Shown piece after piece: positions 1 through 5,398 of a DNA stretch of 6,862 nucleotides. Source of the stretch: Holosporales bacterium (lineage in GTDB: Bacteria; Pseudomonadota; Alphaproteobacteria; BNTO01); assembly GCA_031257945.1 (NCBI GenBank), contig JAIRNU010000105.1:1-6862 (forward strand), in the 5' to 3' direction. Under the pieces are notes generated by a model. That model was given only the letters and a program-made list of their open reading frames with translations. It ran no database searches and was not told the DNA's origin. How positions within the stretch are numbered: the first letter of the stretch is position 1; each line of letters opens with the position of its first letter. The translations under genes and the position numbers were made by a program.

Positions 1-15
1 CGGTAATCGTACATT

Positions 16-2379
16 TTAGTTACGCGCTACTACATTGTCGCGGTAATGACGCCACAAAAGCCAGCCAGCTATTGCTGTGGCTGCTATTCCAGAGATTATA
101 GCTACATTTCGCCACCGCCAAGCTGGAGCTTGGGGCCCTGCAGCTTCATCATCCGCGCCATCCATCTGTGCAGGGGCTCCATCAGCGCCATGGAGACCAG
201 CGTCTCTGCCTGTATCATCCTCGTCCTCATCATCAGCGTCAGGACGGCCAGCTCCGCCCGCAGGGTCTGCGACAGGAGGATCATCATCTGCAGGGGCTGC
301 AACAGCGCCATGTAGATCAGCGTCTCTGCCTGTATCATCCTCGTCCTCATCAGCGTCAGGACGGCCAGCTCCGCCTGCAGGGTCTGCGACAGGAGGATTG
401 TCATTTGCAGGGGCTGCAACAGCGCCATGGAGATCAGCGTCTCCACCTGCATTGCCTGCAAGACGGCCATTGGCAGCATTAGGATCTGCTGCATGGACTG
501 CGCCTATAGGGGCGGCATTTGCACCAACAAAAGCGTTCTCCTCACCACCTGCAGGACGGCCAACTCCGCCTGCAGGGGCTGCATCACCTACAGGGTCAGC
601 GTCAAGACGGCCAGCGTCAGCATTTGCACCTACAGGGACGACATTTGCAGCATGAGCGGCAACATTTGGTGCCGGAGGAACAGCGTCGTCGTCTTCTGCA
701 TCTACATCACGAACCGCGCCATCGGCTACTTGAGGAAATACTGCTGGCGGAACGGGGAGATTAATCCCAGCGTCTTGATAAGCAACTTGCAAATCGGTCA
801 TGAACATCGCATTCGCACTGTCATCTAATGCCAAATTAGCTGGTAGTGCTGCGGGCTGACGCTGGTTACGCCGGACCAAAAGAATGAGCCCATCAGGTCC
901 ATATATTGGTGGCGCCGTATATTTACACACTTTCGGCTGTACATCAGGAAGAGCAAAGTTGATGATGTACGGACCTCTATCTGCGGGCTCCTTGAACTCT
1001 CCTGTTGTACTTTCGTCAAACGAGTAGTGGTGGTGTCCACCACTACACCATATATTCAACCTATTCCAATTTTTCGCCCCACCGCAAGCGTCCAAAATCT
1101 GCTGACCATACGCTTGGCATAATGGCTCAAAAAAGTTTCTTGTTTGTATACGTGTTGCATGCGACATTATGTCAAGATTAATTGGTCCCTCAGGATACAG
1201 CGTAACAAGTTGTTTTAACGCAATACATAAAGACCTAGCTGTTGATATTAGCATTGGATGATGGTGTCCGTTGTGCTCTTGAGCCCATTGCGCCCACAGT
1301 TCTTCTCCTCTAGAAAATCCTTTATCAGATTTTAATGGCCACAAAGATTTCCAAAAATCTAAATCAAGTACATATGGCACAATTGTCGGAGCTCCCCCAC
1401 CAATGTACATGCCACTAGCACCAACATGTGGGAAAAACAACGTATTACCTTCTATGTGGTATTGCTCGAATGGGGTAACATGCTCACATATTGGACGAGC
1501 TTCATCCAGATTGTGCAATTCGAGGCCATAAAGTCTTATGTCAGTATTATCAGTATGGTACTTGAGATATATCCAACGGTCATCTGGATCAACTGGGCTA
1601 AGTCTTTGCGCATCAATTTCGTTCTCATCACAATTATGATCATTGCCAAATCCCCACTTCCCAAGGAATTTATCGGGATACTCTACAAAATTCCCTCTGA
1701 CAAATGGACTAACATTGGATATGAAGTGGATACCATCTTGCGCCAATGAACGTTTGAGAAGTGCAAGATGCACAGGATCTTGAAATTCGTGGTTGCCCTT
1801 AGAAAGTACAACTTTTGATCCATCAATGGCTGTTAATTTTTTAGCGAAAAAACTAAACAAACCAGGTTGATATGGACGTGCCATTTCTGTGTTACGTGCG
1901 AAAACATCACCAGTAAACGTTACTATAACCTTCTGATTTGGGTATTGCCGTCTCAAAGCACGTACTAAAGCCAAAATTCTTACGTATAACTCATAGTTTC
2001 CATGCGAATCAGCAATCGTTACGACGAAGTCACACCCATCAACTTGAACTTGCTGTAGTTTTTTCATGACTGCCTGCGTACTGGCTTCTACTTCAGGTGT
2101 GGTATTCTCCCCCAACCATGCATTCGCCCATTCTAATACCTTTTCGTCAGTAGTCCTAACGGTGATAGACGACTTCTTTGACAGCCACGTTCTTACATCA
2201 GGAAATCGTTCGTTAAAACGGTTTATCCACTTTGGCAGGACTAACCCGTTCGGGGGATTGGGAATATCCCCCCATTGTTTACAATACACCGATCGTATTT
2301 CATGAGACGCCGCTTCCAGCCCTGAGGCAAATACGCCCCAAAGCATCACTATCAAAAAAGAACACTTCTTTATGTCCAT
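16..2379 (-). CDS. Exported, membrane-anchored metallophosphoesterase (5'-nucleotidase/UshA-like) with acidic repeat tail
   Basis: Predicted to hydrolyse phosphate esters outside the cytoplasm; the substrate is unknown. The 787-residue product starts at ATG 2379-2377, which has GGAG five bases upstream and opens directly into a signal peptide (MDIKKC then a hydrophobic run, cleavage probably near AA-S25). The frame stays open 30 codons further upstream, but that extension has no signal-like start. Calcineurin-like motifs appear in order: D124-x-H126-G, G157-D158, GNHEF at 195-199, a candidate metal histidine H407, and GHHH at 448-451. The GNHEF run, and ISNV about 20 residues later, resemble UshA-type 5'-nucleotidases; the PPP phosphatase pattern is a looser match. 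I do not recognise the UshA C-terminal substrate domain. After about residue 550 the protein becomes Ala/Asp/Gly/Pro-rich with acidic tandem repeats (about 645-735). It ends in a hydrophobic segment (about 758-776) followed by an Arg-rich tail, suggesting an inner-membrane anchor with the enzyme in the periplasm. Fold confidence is high, substrate confidence low. Confidence 0.85.
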   Translation of the reverse strand: MDIKKCSFLIVMLWGVFASGLEAASHEIRSVYCKQWGDIPNPPNGLVLPKWINRFNERFPDVRTWLSKKSSITVRTTDEKVLEWANAWLGENTTPEVEASTQAVMKKLQQVQVDGCDFVVTIADSHGNYELYVRILALVRALRRQYPNQKVIVTFTGDVFARNTEMARPYQPGLFSFFAKKLTAIDGSKVVLSKGNHEFQDPVHLALLKRSLAQDGIHFISNVSPFVRGNFVEYPDKFLGKWGFGNDHNCDENEIDAQRLSPVDPDDRWIYLKYHTDNTDIRLYGLELHNLDEARPICEHVTPFEQYHIEGNTLFFPHVGASGMYIGGGAPTIVPYVLDLDFWKSLWPLKSDKGFSRGEELWAQWAQEHNGHHHPMLISTARSLCIALKQLVTLYPEGPINLDIMSHATRIQTRNFFEPLCQAYGQQILDACGGAKNWNRLNIWCSGGHHHYSFDESTTGEFKEPADRGPYIINFALPDVQPKVCKYTAPPIYGPDGLILLVRRNQRQPAALPANLALDDSANAMFMTDLQVAYQDAGINLPVPPAVFPQVADGAVRDVDAEDDDAVPPAPNVAAHAANVVPVGANADAGRLDADPVGDAAPAGGVGRPAGGEENAFVGANAAPIGAVHAADPNAANGRLAGNAGGDADLHGAVAAPANDNPPVADPAGGAGRPDADEDEDDTGRDADLHGAVAAPADDDPPVADPAGGAGRPDADDEDEDDTGRDAGLHGADGAPAQMDGADDEAAGPQAPAWRWRNVAIISGIAATAIAGWLLWRHYRDNVVARN
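185..460 (-). repeat. In-frame tandem repeats coding the acidic tail of the phosphoesterase
   Basis: Two near-identical DNA units follow each other, 185-304 (120 bp) and 305-421 (117 bp), with a third partial unit from 422 to about 460. Both unit lengths are multiples of three. The 3-bp difference is one acidic codon in the DDEDEDD versus DEDEDD stretch. Each unit encodes a segment rich in PPVADPAGGAGRPDA, an acidic block, TGRDA, LHGA and APA. The near-identity of the DNA points to recent duplication or gene conversion. Low stop density makes opposite-strand frames look open here; I treat those as shadows. Confidence 0.9.
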
Positions 2380-2480
2380 AATTACTCCAAACAAAATACC
2401 ATATGGGCATTGTAACACAAAAAGAGTGTTATAGCTGAATTTATTGACAGCCACCTCAGCACCCGCCACATCTTCTACTG

Positions 2481-2524
2481 CACATCATATCTTCACCATA
2501 GGTTCCATTCGAGCTAAAACGGAA
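2481..2524 (+). repeat. 44-bp dispersed repeat, copy 1 (inverted copy at 4827-4870)
   Basis: This stretch matches the reverse complement of 4827-4870 at 41 of 44 positions. Homology stops abruptly at the GGAA that precedes the IS110-like coding part (2522-2524 is the first GAA codon of the fragment). In frame it reads HHIFTIGSIRAK. It is either a degraded 5' part of the IS110 element or a separate dispersed repeat that the IS fragment joined. Confidence 0.8.
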
Positions 2525-2731
2525 GAGCCGCATTTTTGCATGGAGGCCACTGGCTGCTACCATCAAGCTTTAGCGAATTTCTTGCACGAGTCAGGGCAGC
2601 GCGTAAGCGTGGTCAACCCCCTGCAAATCAAGCGATTCAGGGAGTCAAAATTTGTCCGCCAGAAGACCGACAAATCCGACGCTTGTTATTGCAGCGTTTT
2701 TTTCTCACATGTGTTTGATCTTGGACACTGA
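2522..2731 (+). pseudogene. IS110-family transposase remnant
   Basis: The reading frame gives CMEATGCY, then VSVVNPLQIKRFRES, then KTDKSDA. This is the recognisable pattern of the IS110 DEDD (RuvC-like) transposase domain, with the E of MEATG and the D of KTD as two of the acidic catalytic residues. The fragment is about 55 residues, whereas full IS110 transposases are usually 300-400. The N-terminal catalytic Asp segment (typically GIDVSK-like) is not seen upstream. After the KTDKSDA motif the frame runs into unrelated residues and stops at 2731. The C-terminal domain with its conserved Ser is absent, so the gene is dead. Confidence 0.8.
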
Positions 2732-2776
2732 ATACCGCACATCCCAAGGGATAGCGGGATGTGTAGGGTGCTGAGG
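2728..2776 (+). repeat. 49-bp hairpin repeat, copy 1
   Basis: Runs from CTGAATACC to GTGCTGAGG and is matched by the reverse complement of 6358-6406 at 47 of 49 positions. It contains a perfect 8-bp stem, CACATCCC (2738-2745) with GGGATGTG (2756-2763), and a 10-nt loop. An alternative short hairpin, ATCCC-AA-GGGAT, is nested in it. No T-run follows, so it is not a typical intrinsic terminator. It forms the right end of the 323-bp unit and may be a REP-like or MITE-end element. Confidence 0.8.
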
Positions 2777-2857
2777 TTTCGTCGTGCGTAGGCAGGGGAT
2801 CACACCAGCTGTAGATATCGCAAAGAGGCTAATCATGACTTACGTATGCAGGCCTAC

Positions 2858-2928
2858 TTGTGGTAGATTCCACGTGGGCCTTTAAACGCAATATGTTATT
2901 GCAATGGCAGCGGTAGTTGTTGGGTAAT
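2858..2928 (+). promoter_or_regulatory. Candidate rph promoter region with small palindrome
   Basis: Two weak sigma70-like pairs can be drawn: TTGTGG (2858-2863), 17 bp, TTTAAA (2881-2886); and TTGCAA (2899-2904), 18 bp, GGTAAT (2923-2928). Between them is a hairpin or operator-like palindrome, GCAATA-TGT-TATTGC, at 2888-2902. Neither pair is close to consensus, so which one is used, if either, is unresolved. Confidence 0.3.
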
Positions 2929-2951
2929 TTTGGGATGGTAATTTTGGGATG
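2924..2951 (+). repeat. Perfect 14-bp tandem duplication upstream of rph
   Basis: GTAATTTTGGGATG occurs twice in direct succession, 2924-2937 and 2938-2951, ending 11 bp before the rph start codon. The second copy abuts the weak ribosome-binding sequence GAGAG (2951-2955). The duplication lengthens the leader and doubles a GGTAAT sequence that could act as a -10 element. Confidence 0.9.
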
Positions 2952-2962
2952 AGAGTGTACAA

Positions 2963-3688
2963 ATGAAAAGAAACAGAGGGCGCGGCCCGTGCGAATTACG
3001 GCAGGTCTTTCTTGGCCCAGGATTTGTAAAAAATGCGAAAGGATCGTGTTTTGTAAAATTTGGAGATACGCACGTTATCTGCGCAGCTTCTTTTGACGAA
3101 AAAGTCCCGCCTTTTTTGAAAAATTCCGGGGCAGGGTGGGTAACAGCGGAATATGGCATGCTGCCCTGTTCATCATCGGAAAGAATAGAACGAGAGGCTG
3201 CAAAGGGCAAGCAATCCGGGCGAACTATGGAGATTCAGCGATTTATCTCGCGCTCTTTGCGCGCTGCTGTTGACCTGCGCCTCCTTGGCGAGCGGCAAAT
3301 TCGTATCGATTGTGATGTTTTGCAAGCCGATGGCGGGACTAGAACCGCAAGTATTACTGGCGGGTTTGTCGCCATGCATTATGCGATACAAGTGTTACTC
3401 AAAACAGGGAAAATCAAGGAGAATCCTATTGTTGGGAATATTGCGGCGATTTCTTGCGGTGTATGTAATGGTGAAGAATTGCTCGATTTGGATTATCAGG
3501 AGGACTCAACCGCCGAAGTCGACGCTAATTTCGTTATGAACGATAAGTTCGATATTATAGAAATACAAATGACTGCCGAGCGGAAGCCATTCTCAGTACC
3601 GACGTTGAATAAGTTAACTGAGTTTGCTCAACAAGGCATAGAAACGCTTATAAAAATGCAAAAAGACGTCGTAGAACGGATCGCGTAA
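2963..3688 (+). CDS. rph: Ribonuclease PH (tRNA 3'-end phosphorolytic exoribonuclease)
   Basis: RNase PH removes nucleotides 3' of the tRNA CCA end using inorganic phosphate, releasing nucleoside diphosphates, as a cytosolic ring hexamer. The 241-residue product has the family's normal length and is recognisable throughout: GDTHVICAASFDEKVP, then GWVTAEYGMLP, then EAAKGKQSGRTMEIQR with the phosphate-binding Arg of SGRT, then LGERQIRIDCDVLQADGGTRTASITG, then DLDYQEDSTAEVDANFVM with the catalytic/metal acidic residues. The usual EVQGTAEGxPF segment reads EIQMTAERKPF here, a mild departure. The start is ATG 2963, preceded by a modest GAGAG seven bases upstream; starting here gives the expected N-terminal RGRxPxxLR-like region. 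The gene stands alone. The next gene downstream faces it, with a stem-loop between them. The alphaproteobacterial neighbours hrcA and rdgB are not in the window. Confidence 0.97.
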   Translation: MKRNRGRGPCELRQVFLGPGFVKNAKGSCFVKFGDTHVICAASFDEKVPPFLKNSGAGWVTAEYGMLPCSSSERIEREAAKGKQSGRTMEIQRFISRSLRAAVDLRLLGERQIRIDCDVLQADGGTRTASITGGFVAMHYAIQVLLKTGKIKENPIVGNIAAISCGVCNGEELLDLDYQEDSTAEVDANFVMNDKFDIIEIQMTAERKPFSVPTLNKLTEFAQQGIETLIKMQKDVVERIA

Positions 3689-3692
3689 TTTG

Positions 3693-3726
3693 GCTAGGGC
3701 AGGGCAGGGGGCTCAGCAGCCCTAGC
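3693..3726. terminator. Stem-loop between converging rph and small exported-protein gene
   Basis: GCTAGGGC (3693-3700) pairs perfectly with GCCCTAGC (3719-3726) across an 18-nt loop. A smaller nested hairpin, GGGCT-CAGC-AGCCC (3709-3722), can also form. It sits in the 53-bp gap between two convergent stop codons, where a bidirectional terminator is expected. Neither side has a clear U-run, so the termination role is inferred. On the plus strand three G-runs precede the loop. Confidence 0.4.
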
Positions 3727-3741
3727 GCGTCCTGTAAGGCT

Positions 3742-4098
3742 TCAGCGGGCCGACGAGCGGTACCTACGTTTTTTTGCGGAGTATTTGTGGATCAGCGTTT
3801 TATCGACAAAAGCGTCTGCAGCGTTATCCTCTGAGCTGCTCGTTGCTACGTTATTCGCTTGCGGCTTCTCATCGACATCCTTATTTTTCCCCGCTACTAT
3901 TGCTAATGTTTCGGGGTTATGTTTGGCGTTATGAGGCCGCATCTTTTTTATACGGTCTTTGTCAAACCGTACCCCAGAGACCTTTTCCATATCGGCTGTA
4001 TAGCGGCCTGGCTGTGGCACCGCCGCAAGGGTGGAACATATTACGATTGAATATAAACAAAAAATATTTAGCACACATGCATCCCCATACAAACTCAT
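3742..4098 (-). CDS. Small, probably exported protein of unknown function
   Basis: I do not recognise this 118-residue product. It opens with a hydrophobic stretch (about residues 8-25, VLNIFCLYSIVICSTLAA) followed by VPQPG, which looks like a signal peptide with cleavage after LAA. The n-region lacks Lys/Arg, so a GTG at codon 9 (VLNIF) is a possible alternative start. The mature part is hydrophilic and charged, with a lysine-rich middle, an Asn/Ser/Asp stretch (NNVATSSSEDNAADA) and a very basic end (KKRRYRSSAR). The ATG at 4098 has AGAAGG six bases upstream. A promoter-like site lies at about 4185-4214. It converges on rph. A competing minus-strand frame (3962-4309) overlaps it but has phase-locked low-complexity content, so I prefer this one. 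Confidence 0.5.
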   Translation of the reverse strand: MSLYGDACVLNIFCLYSIVICSTLAAVPQPGRYTADMEKVSGVRFDKDRIKKMRPHNAKHNPETLAIVAGKNKDVDEKPQANNVATSSSEDNAADAFVDKTLIHKYSAKKRRYRSSAR

Positions 4099-4184
4099 GC
4101 CCTACCTTCTCACATGCACACTGCGCATTCGAAACATTAGCTGTTGGACAAGTATTCACAAAATCGAAAAAACATGCAGTAGGT

Positions 4185-4214
4185 ATTATAAAAAACAAAA
4201 AAACAAAAAAACAA
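4185..4214 (-). promoter_or_regulatory. Candidate sigma70-type promoter for the small exported protein
   Basis: On the minus strand a perfect TATAAT occupies 4190-4185. TTGTTT (4214-4209) lies 18 bp upstream inside a run of T-tracts (poly-A blocks on the plus strand at 4191-4215). The predicted transcript would have a leader of about 80 nt before ATG 4098. The perfect -10 is the main support; AT-rich sequence makes chance matches common. Confidence 0.4.
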
Positions 4215-4435
4215 ACGAGAACATGGCATATAATATTAATACGCGTTGTATATATGAAATTTCTTTTAAAACTGGCCGTAGTGTTTTTATAAATTTTTGC
4301 ATTTTCCATAATATCGATTATTCAAAACGGAGTAGTTCCAATTAACACGGCCGCAAAGTCAACGATATCGAATACCTCGGGCGTGTCATCGACCCAACGC
4401 AAAAATTGTACCGCAATCAAACGCTGGATATTCCG

Positions 4436-4663
4436 CTATAGCCTGGAAGACGGGTACATACCGTCTTTCCCGTCGAAAGACTTGTTTTTCAAGGCTTTTA
4501 TCTCGCTTTCAAGCTCAGCAATCCTCTTTTGGATGCTTTCTTTTACGTCAGCATTAACAAACGCTTCCTCCAGCCTGTTTTTCTAGCGCCTCTTGTTCTC
4601 TTTCAAATCGTTAATATAACGATTGATCTCGGCCAACTCGGTCGCTTCTCCAATACTCACCAT
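4436..4663 (-). pseudogene. Decayed small coiled-coil gene with two compensating frameshifts
   Basis: From ATG 4663-4661, with AGGTGA five bases upstream, the frame reads MVSIGEATELAEINRYINDLKE and then hits TAG at 4585-4583. The adjacent frame over about 4600-4575 reads EQEALEKQ. Returning to the first frame gives LEEAFVNADVKES, then IQKRIAELESEIKALKNK, ending SSRL and TAG (4438-4436). Joined, this is a smooth heptad-rich coiled coil of about 75 residues, so one base was probably lost near 4600 and one gained near 4575. Sequencing error at both sites is a less likely alternative. After the second TAG the frame stays open for 37 codons and contains VDDTPEVFDIVDFAAVLIG, so the original gene may have been longer. 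The function is not recognised. Confidence 0.55.
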
Positions 4664-4736
4664 AAATCACCTATAATAAAAATGTTTTTGGGGCATCGTC
4701 ATATTCGCGGTCTATGCCGCACTATTCCGTTCGCCC

Positions 4737-4904
4737 TTAAAAACAGAACAATGGCGGAGGAGCGAAATGTCTCCAACGCGCTTCAAAACGCAACGTTGAA
4801 AACAGCTTCTCTCCGCCAACGACCAGTTCCATTTTAGCTCGAATGGAACCTATGTTGAAGATATGATGTTGATCGATGATACTAATAGGGCGACGTCCGC
4901 GCAT
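4737..4904 (-). pseudogene. Short open frame carrying the 44-bp repeat (mobile-element remnant)
   Basis: A 55-codon frame from ATG 4904-4902 to TAA 4739-4737 reads MRGRRPISIIDQHH, then IFNIGSIRAKMELVVGGEKL, then a less protein-like end (WRHFAPPPLFCF). Its segment at 4827-4870 is the inverted copy of the 44-bp repeat at 2481-2524. IGSIRAKMELVVGGEK could be a damaged IS110 N-terminus (GID-x-x-K-x-x-x-x-LxVGG-like) in which the catalytic Asp is lost, or just translation of a dispersed repeat. I see no convincing ribosome-binding site and do not believe a functional protein is made. Confidence 0.35.
4827..4870 (-). repeat. 44-bp dispersed repeat, copy 2
   Basis: Reverse complement of 2481-2524 with three mismatches in 44. 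On this side the sequence after GGAA continues into GVV/GGEK-coding bases instead of the IS110 MEATG block, so the two copies share only this core. Confidence 0.8.
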
Positions 4905-5325
4905 ATGTATTTTATCACTATAATTCTCGTTGAATTAAGACTGAACAAGTTCAGTACTGATTATCCTATATATTTAATAAAAAAGAATTAATGCTCAGGC
5001 TACAAGTTTTGAAAGAAGAATACAGTGGGAAAACTCCAGCCTCAGATGGAGTTTGGAAGAATGAAGTAATAGGCCCTTCGGCAAAAGCAGCAAGATGATT
5101 TGCCAAACCCAATTATTGGGAGCCCCAATTATTGGAAAACCACCACACGGTGCTAGCTTGCAAAAGCAGTTGGTATTAAGCGGTTGTGGAGTAAGGCTCC
5201 TTGGCCAGAAACCAGGCCCATGTCGTGCGTCCCACATTTCACAGAGTAATGCACTGGCATAGTGTATACCCCCGATTTAGGCCTCCATTAAAATCGGTAG
5301 GTGCTCAGACAGCTAACAATACGAC
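4905..5325. other. Gene-poor spacer upstream of mlaA
   Basis: About 420 bp without a gene I can support. A 35-codon plus-strand frame from ATG 4991 reads RLQVLKEEYSGKTPASDGVW and is faintly reminiscent of the start of group II intron reverse transcriptases (KTPGVDG-like), but it is too short to claim. Two direct copies of the quasi-palindrome CCCAATTATTGG lie at 5108-5119 and 5124-5135 with a 16-bp period. Confidence 0.4.
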
Positions 5326-5354
5326 TTGGCCTGTACACCATTTCTTTGTATCAT
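5326..5354 (+). promoter_or_regulatory. Candidate sigma70-type promoter of mlaA
   Basis: TTGGCC (5326-5331), a 17-bp spacer and TATCAT (5349-5354) match the consensus at 4 of 6 and 5 of 6 positions. A transcript starting near 5361 gives a leader of about 38 nt before ATG 5399. It lies inside the longer open frame that begins at 5201, which argues that translation does not start that far upstream. Confidence 0.5.
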
Positions 5355-5398
5355 TTAATGCTATCTTGCCGGGCAGATACAAGGTGCCAGTTTTTACG

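Larger units (their letters stand above)
2454..2776. mobile_element. 323-bp unit with terminal inverted repeats enclosing an IS110 fragment
   Basis: The left end (2454-2472) begins CCTCAGCACCC. The right end (2758-2776), read on the opposite strand, begins with the same 11 bases. The full 19-bp ends match at 17 positions. Between them lies a transposase fragment of the IS110 family. Classical IS110 elements lack terminal inverted repeats, so this may be a composite of a hairpin repeat and an IS remnant, or a non-autonomous MITE-like element. I see no target-site duplication. It lies just upstream of the phosphoesterase gene; its left end is 75 bp from that start codon. Confidence 0.5.

Noticed and set aside
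185..460. CRISPR-like or non-coding tandem repeats
   Set aside because: Units are about 120 bp, contiguous, multiples of three and in frame with a real gene, with no spacer-repeat alternation.
77..655. 192-codon plus-strand frame opposite the repeat tail of the phosphoesterase
   Set aside because: It is the complement of GC-rich, stop-poor repeat DNA. Its product is low-complexity Ser/Ala/Pro with no start signals, and the minus-strand frame has catalytic motifs, a signal peptide and an anchor.
2728..2776. Intrinsic terminator
   Set aside because: The stem is good but no T-run follows on either strand, no gene ends just before it, and it is a dispersed repeat.
3697..3711. G-quadruplex after rph
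   Set aside because: Only three G-runs are present, so a full four-run quadruplex cannot form; the palindrome explains the sequence better.
3962..4309. 115-codon minus-strand frame with a Phe/Val-rich hydrophobic run
   Set aside because: The hydrophobic run is a translation of T-tracts, and the frame overlaps the better-supported small exported protein.
4991..5098. Group II intron reverse transcriptase fragment (YSGKTPASDGVW)
   Set aside because: The similarity to KTPGVDG-type sequence is faint and only 35 codons are open; no intron RNA domains were found by eye.
4995..5237. 80-codon minus-strand frame upstream of mlaA
   Set aside because: No ribosome-binding site or recognisable motif, and an odd Leu/Pro/Cys composition.
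5201..5398. Longer N-terminus for MlaA (66 extra codons)
   Set aside because: It would bury the lipobox signal peptide inside the protein, and the extension contains the best promoter.
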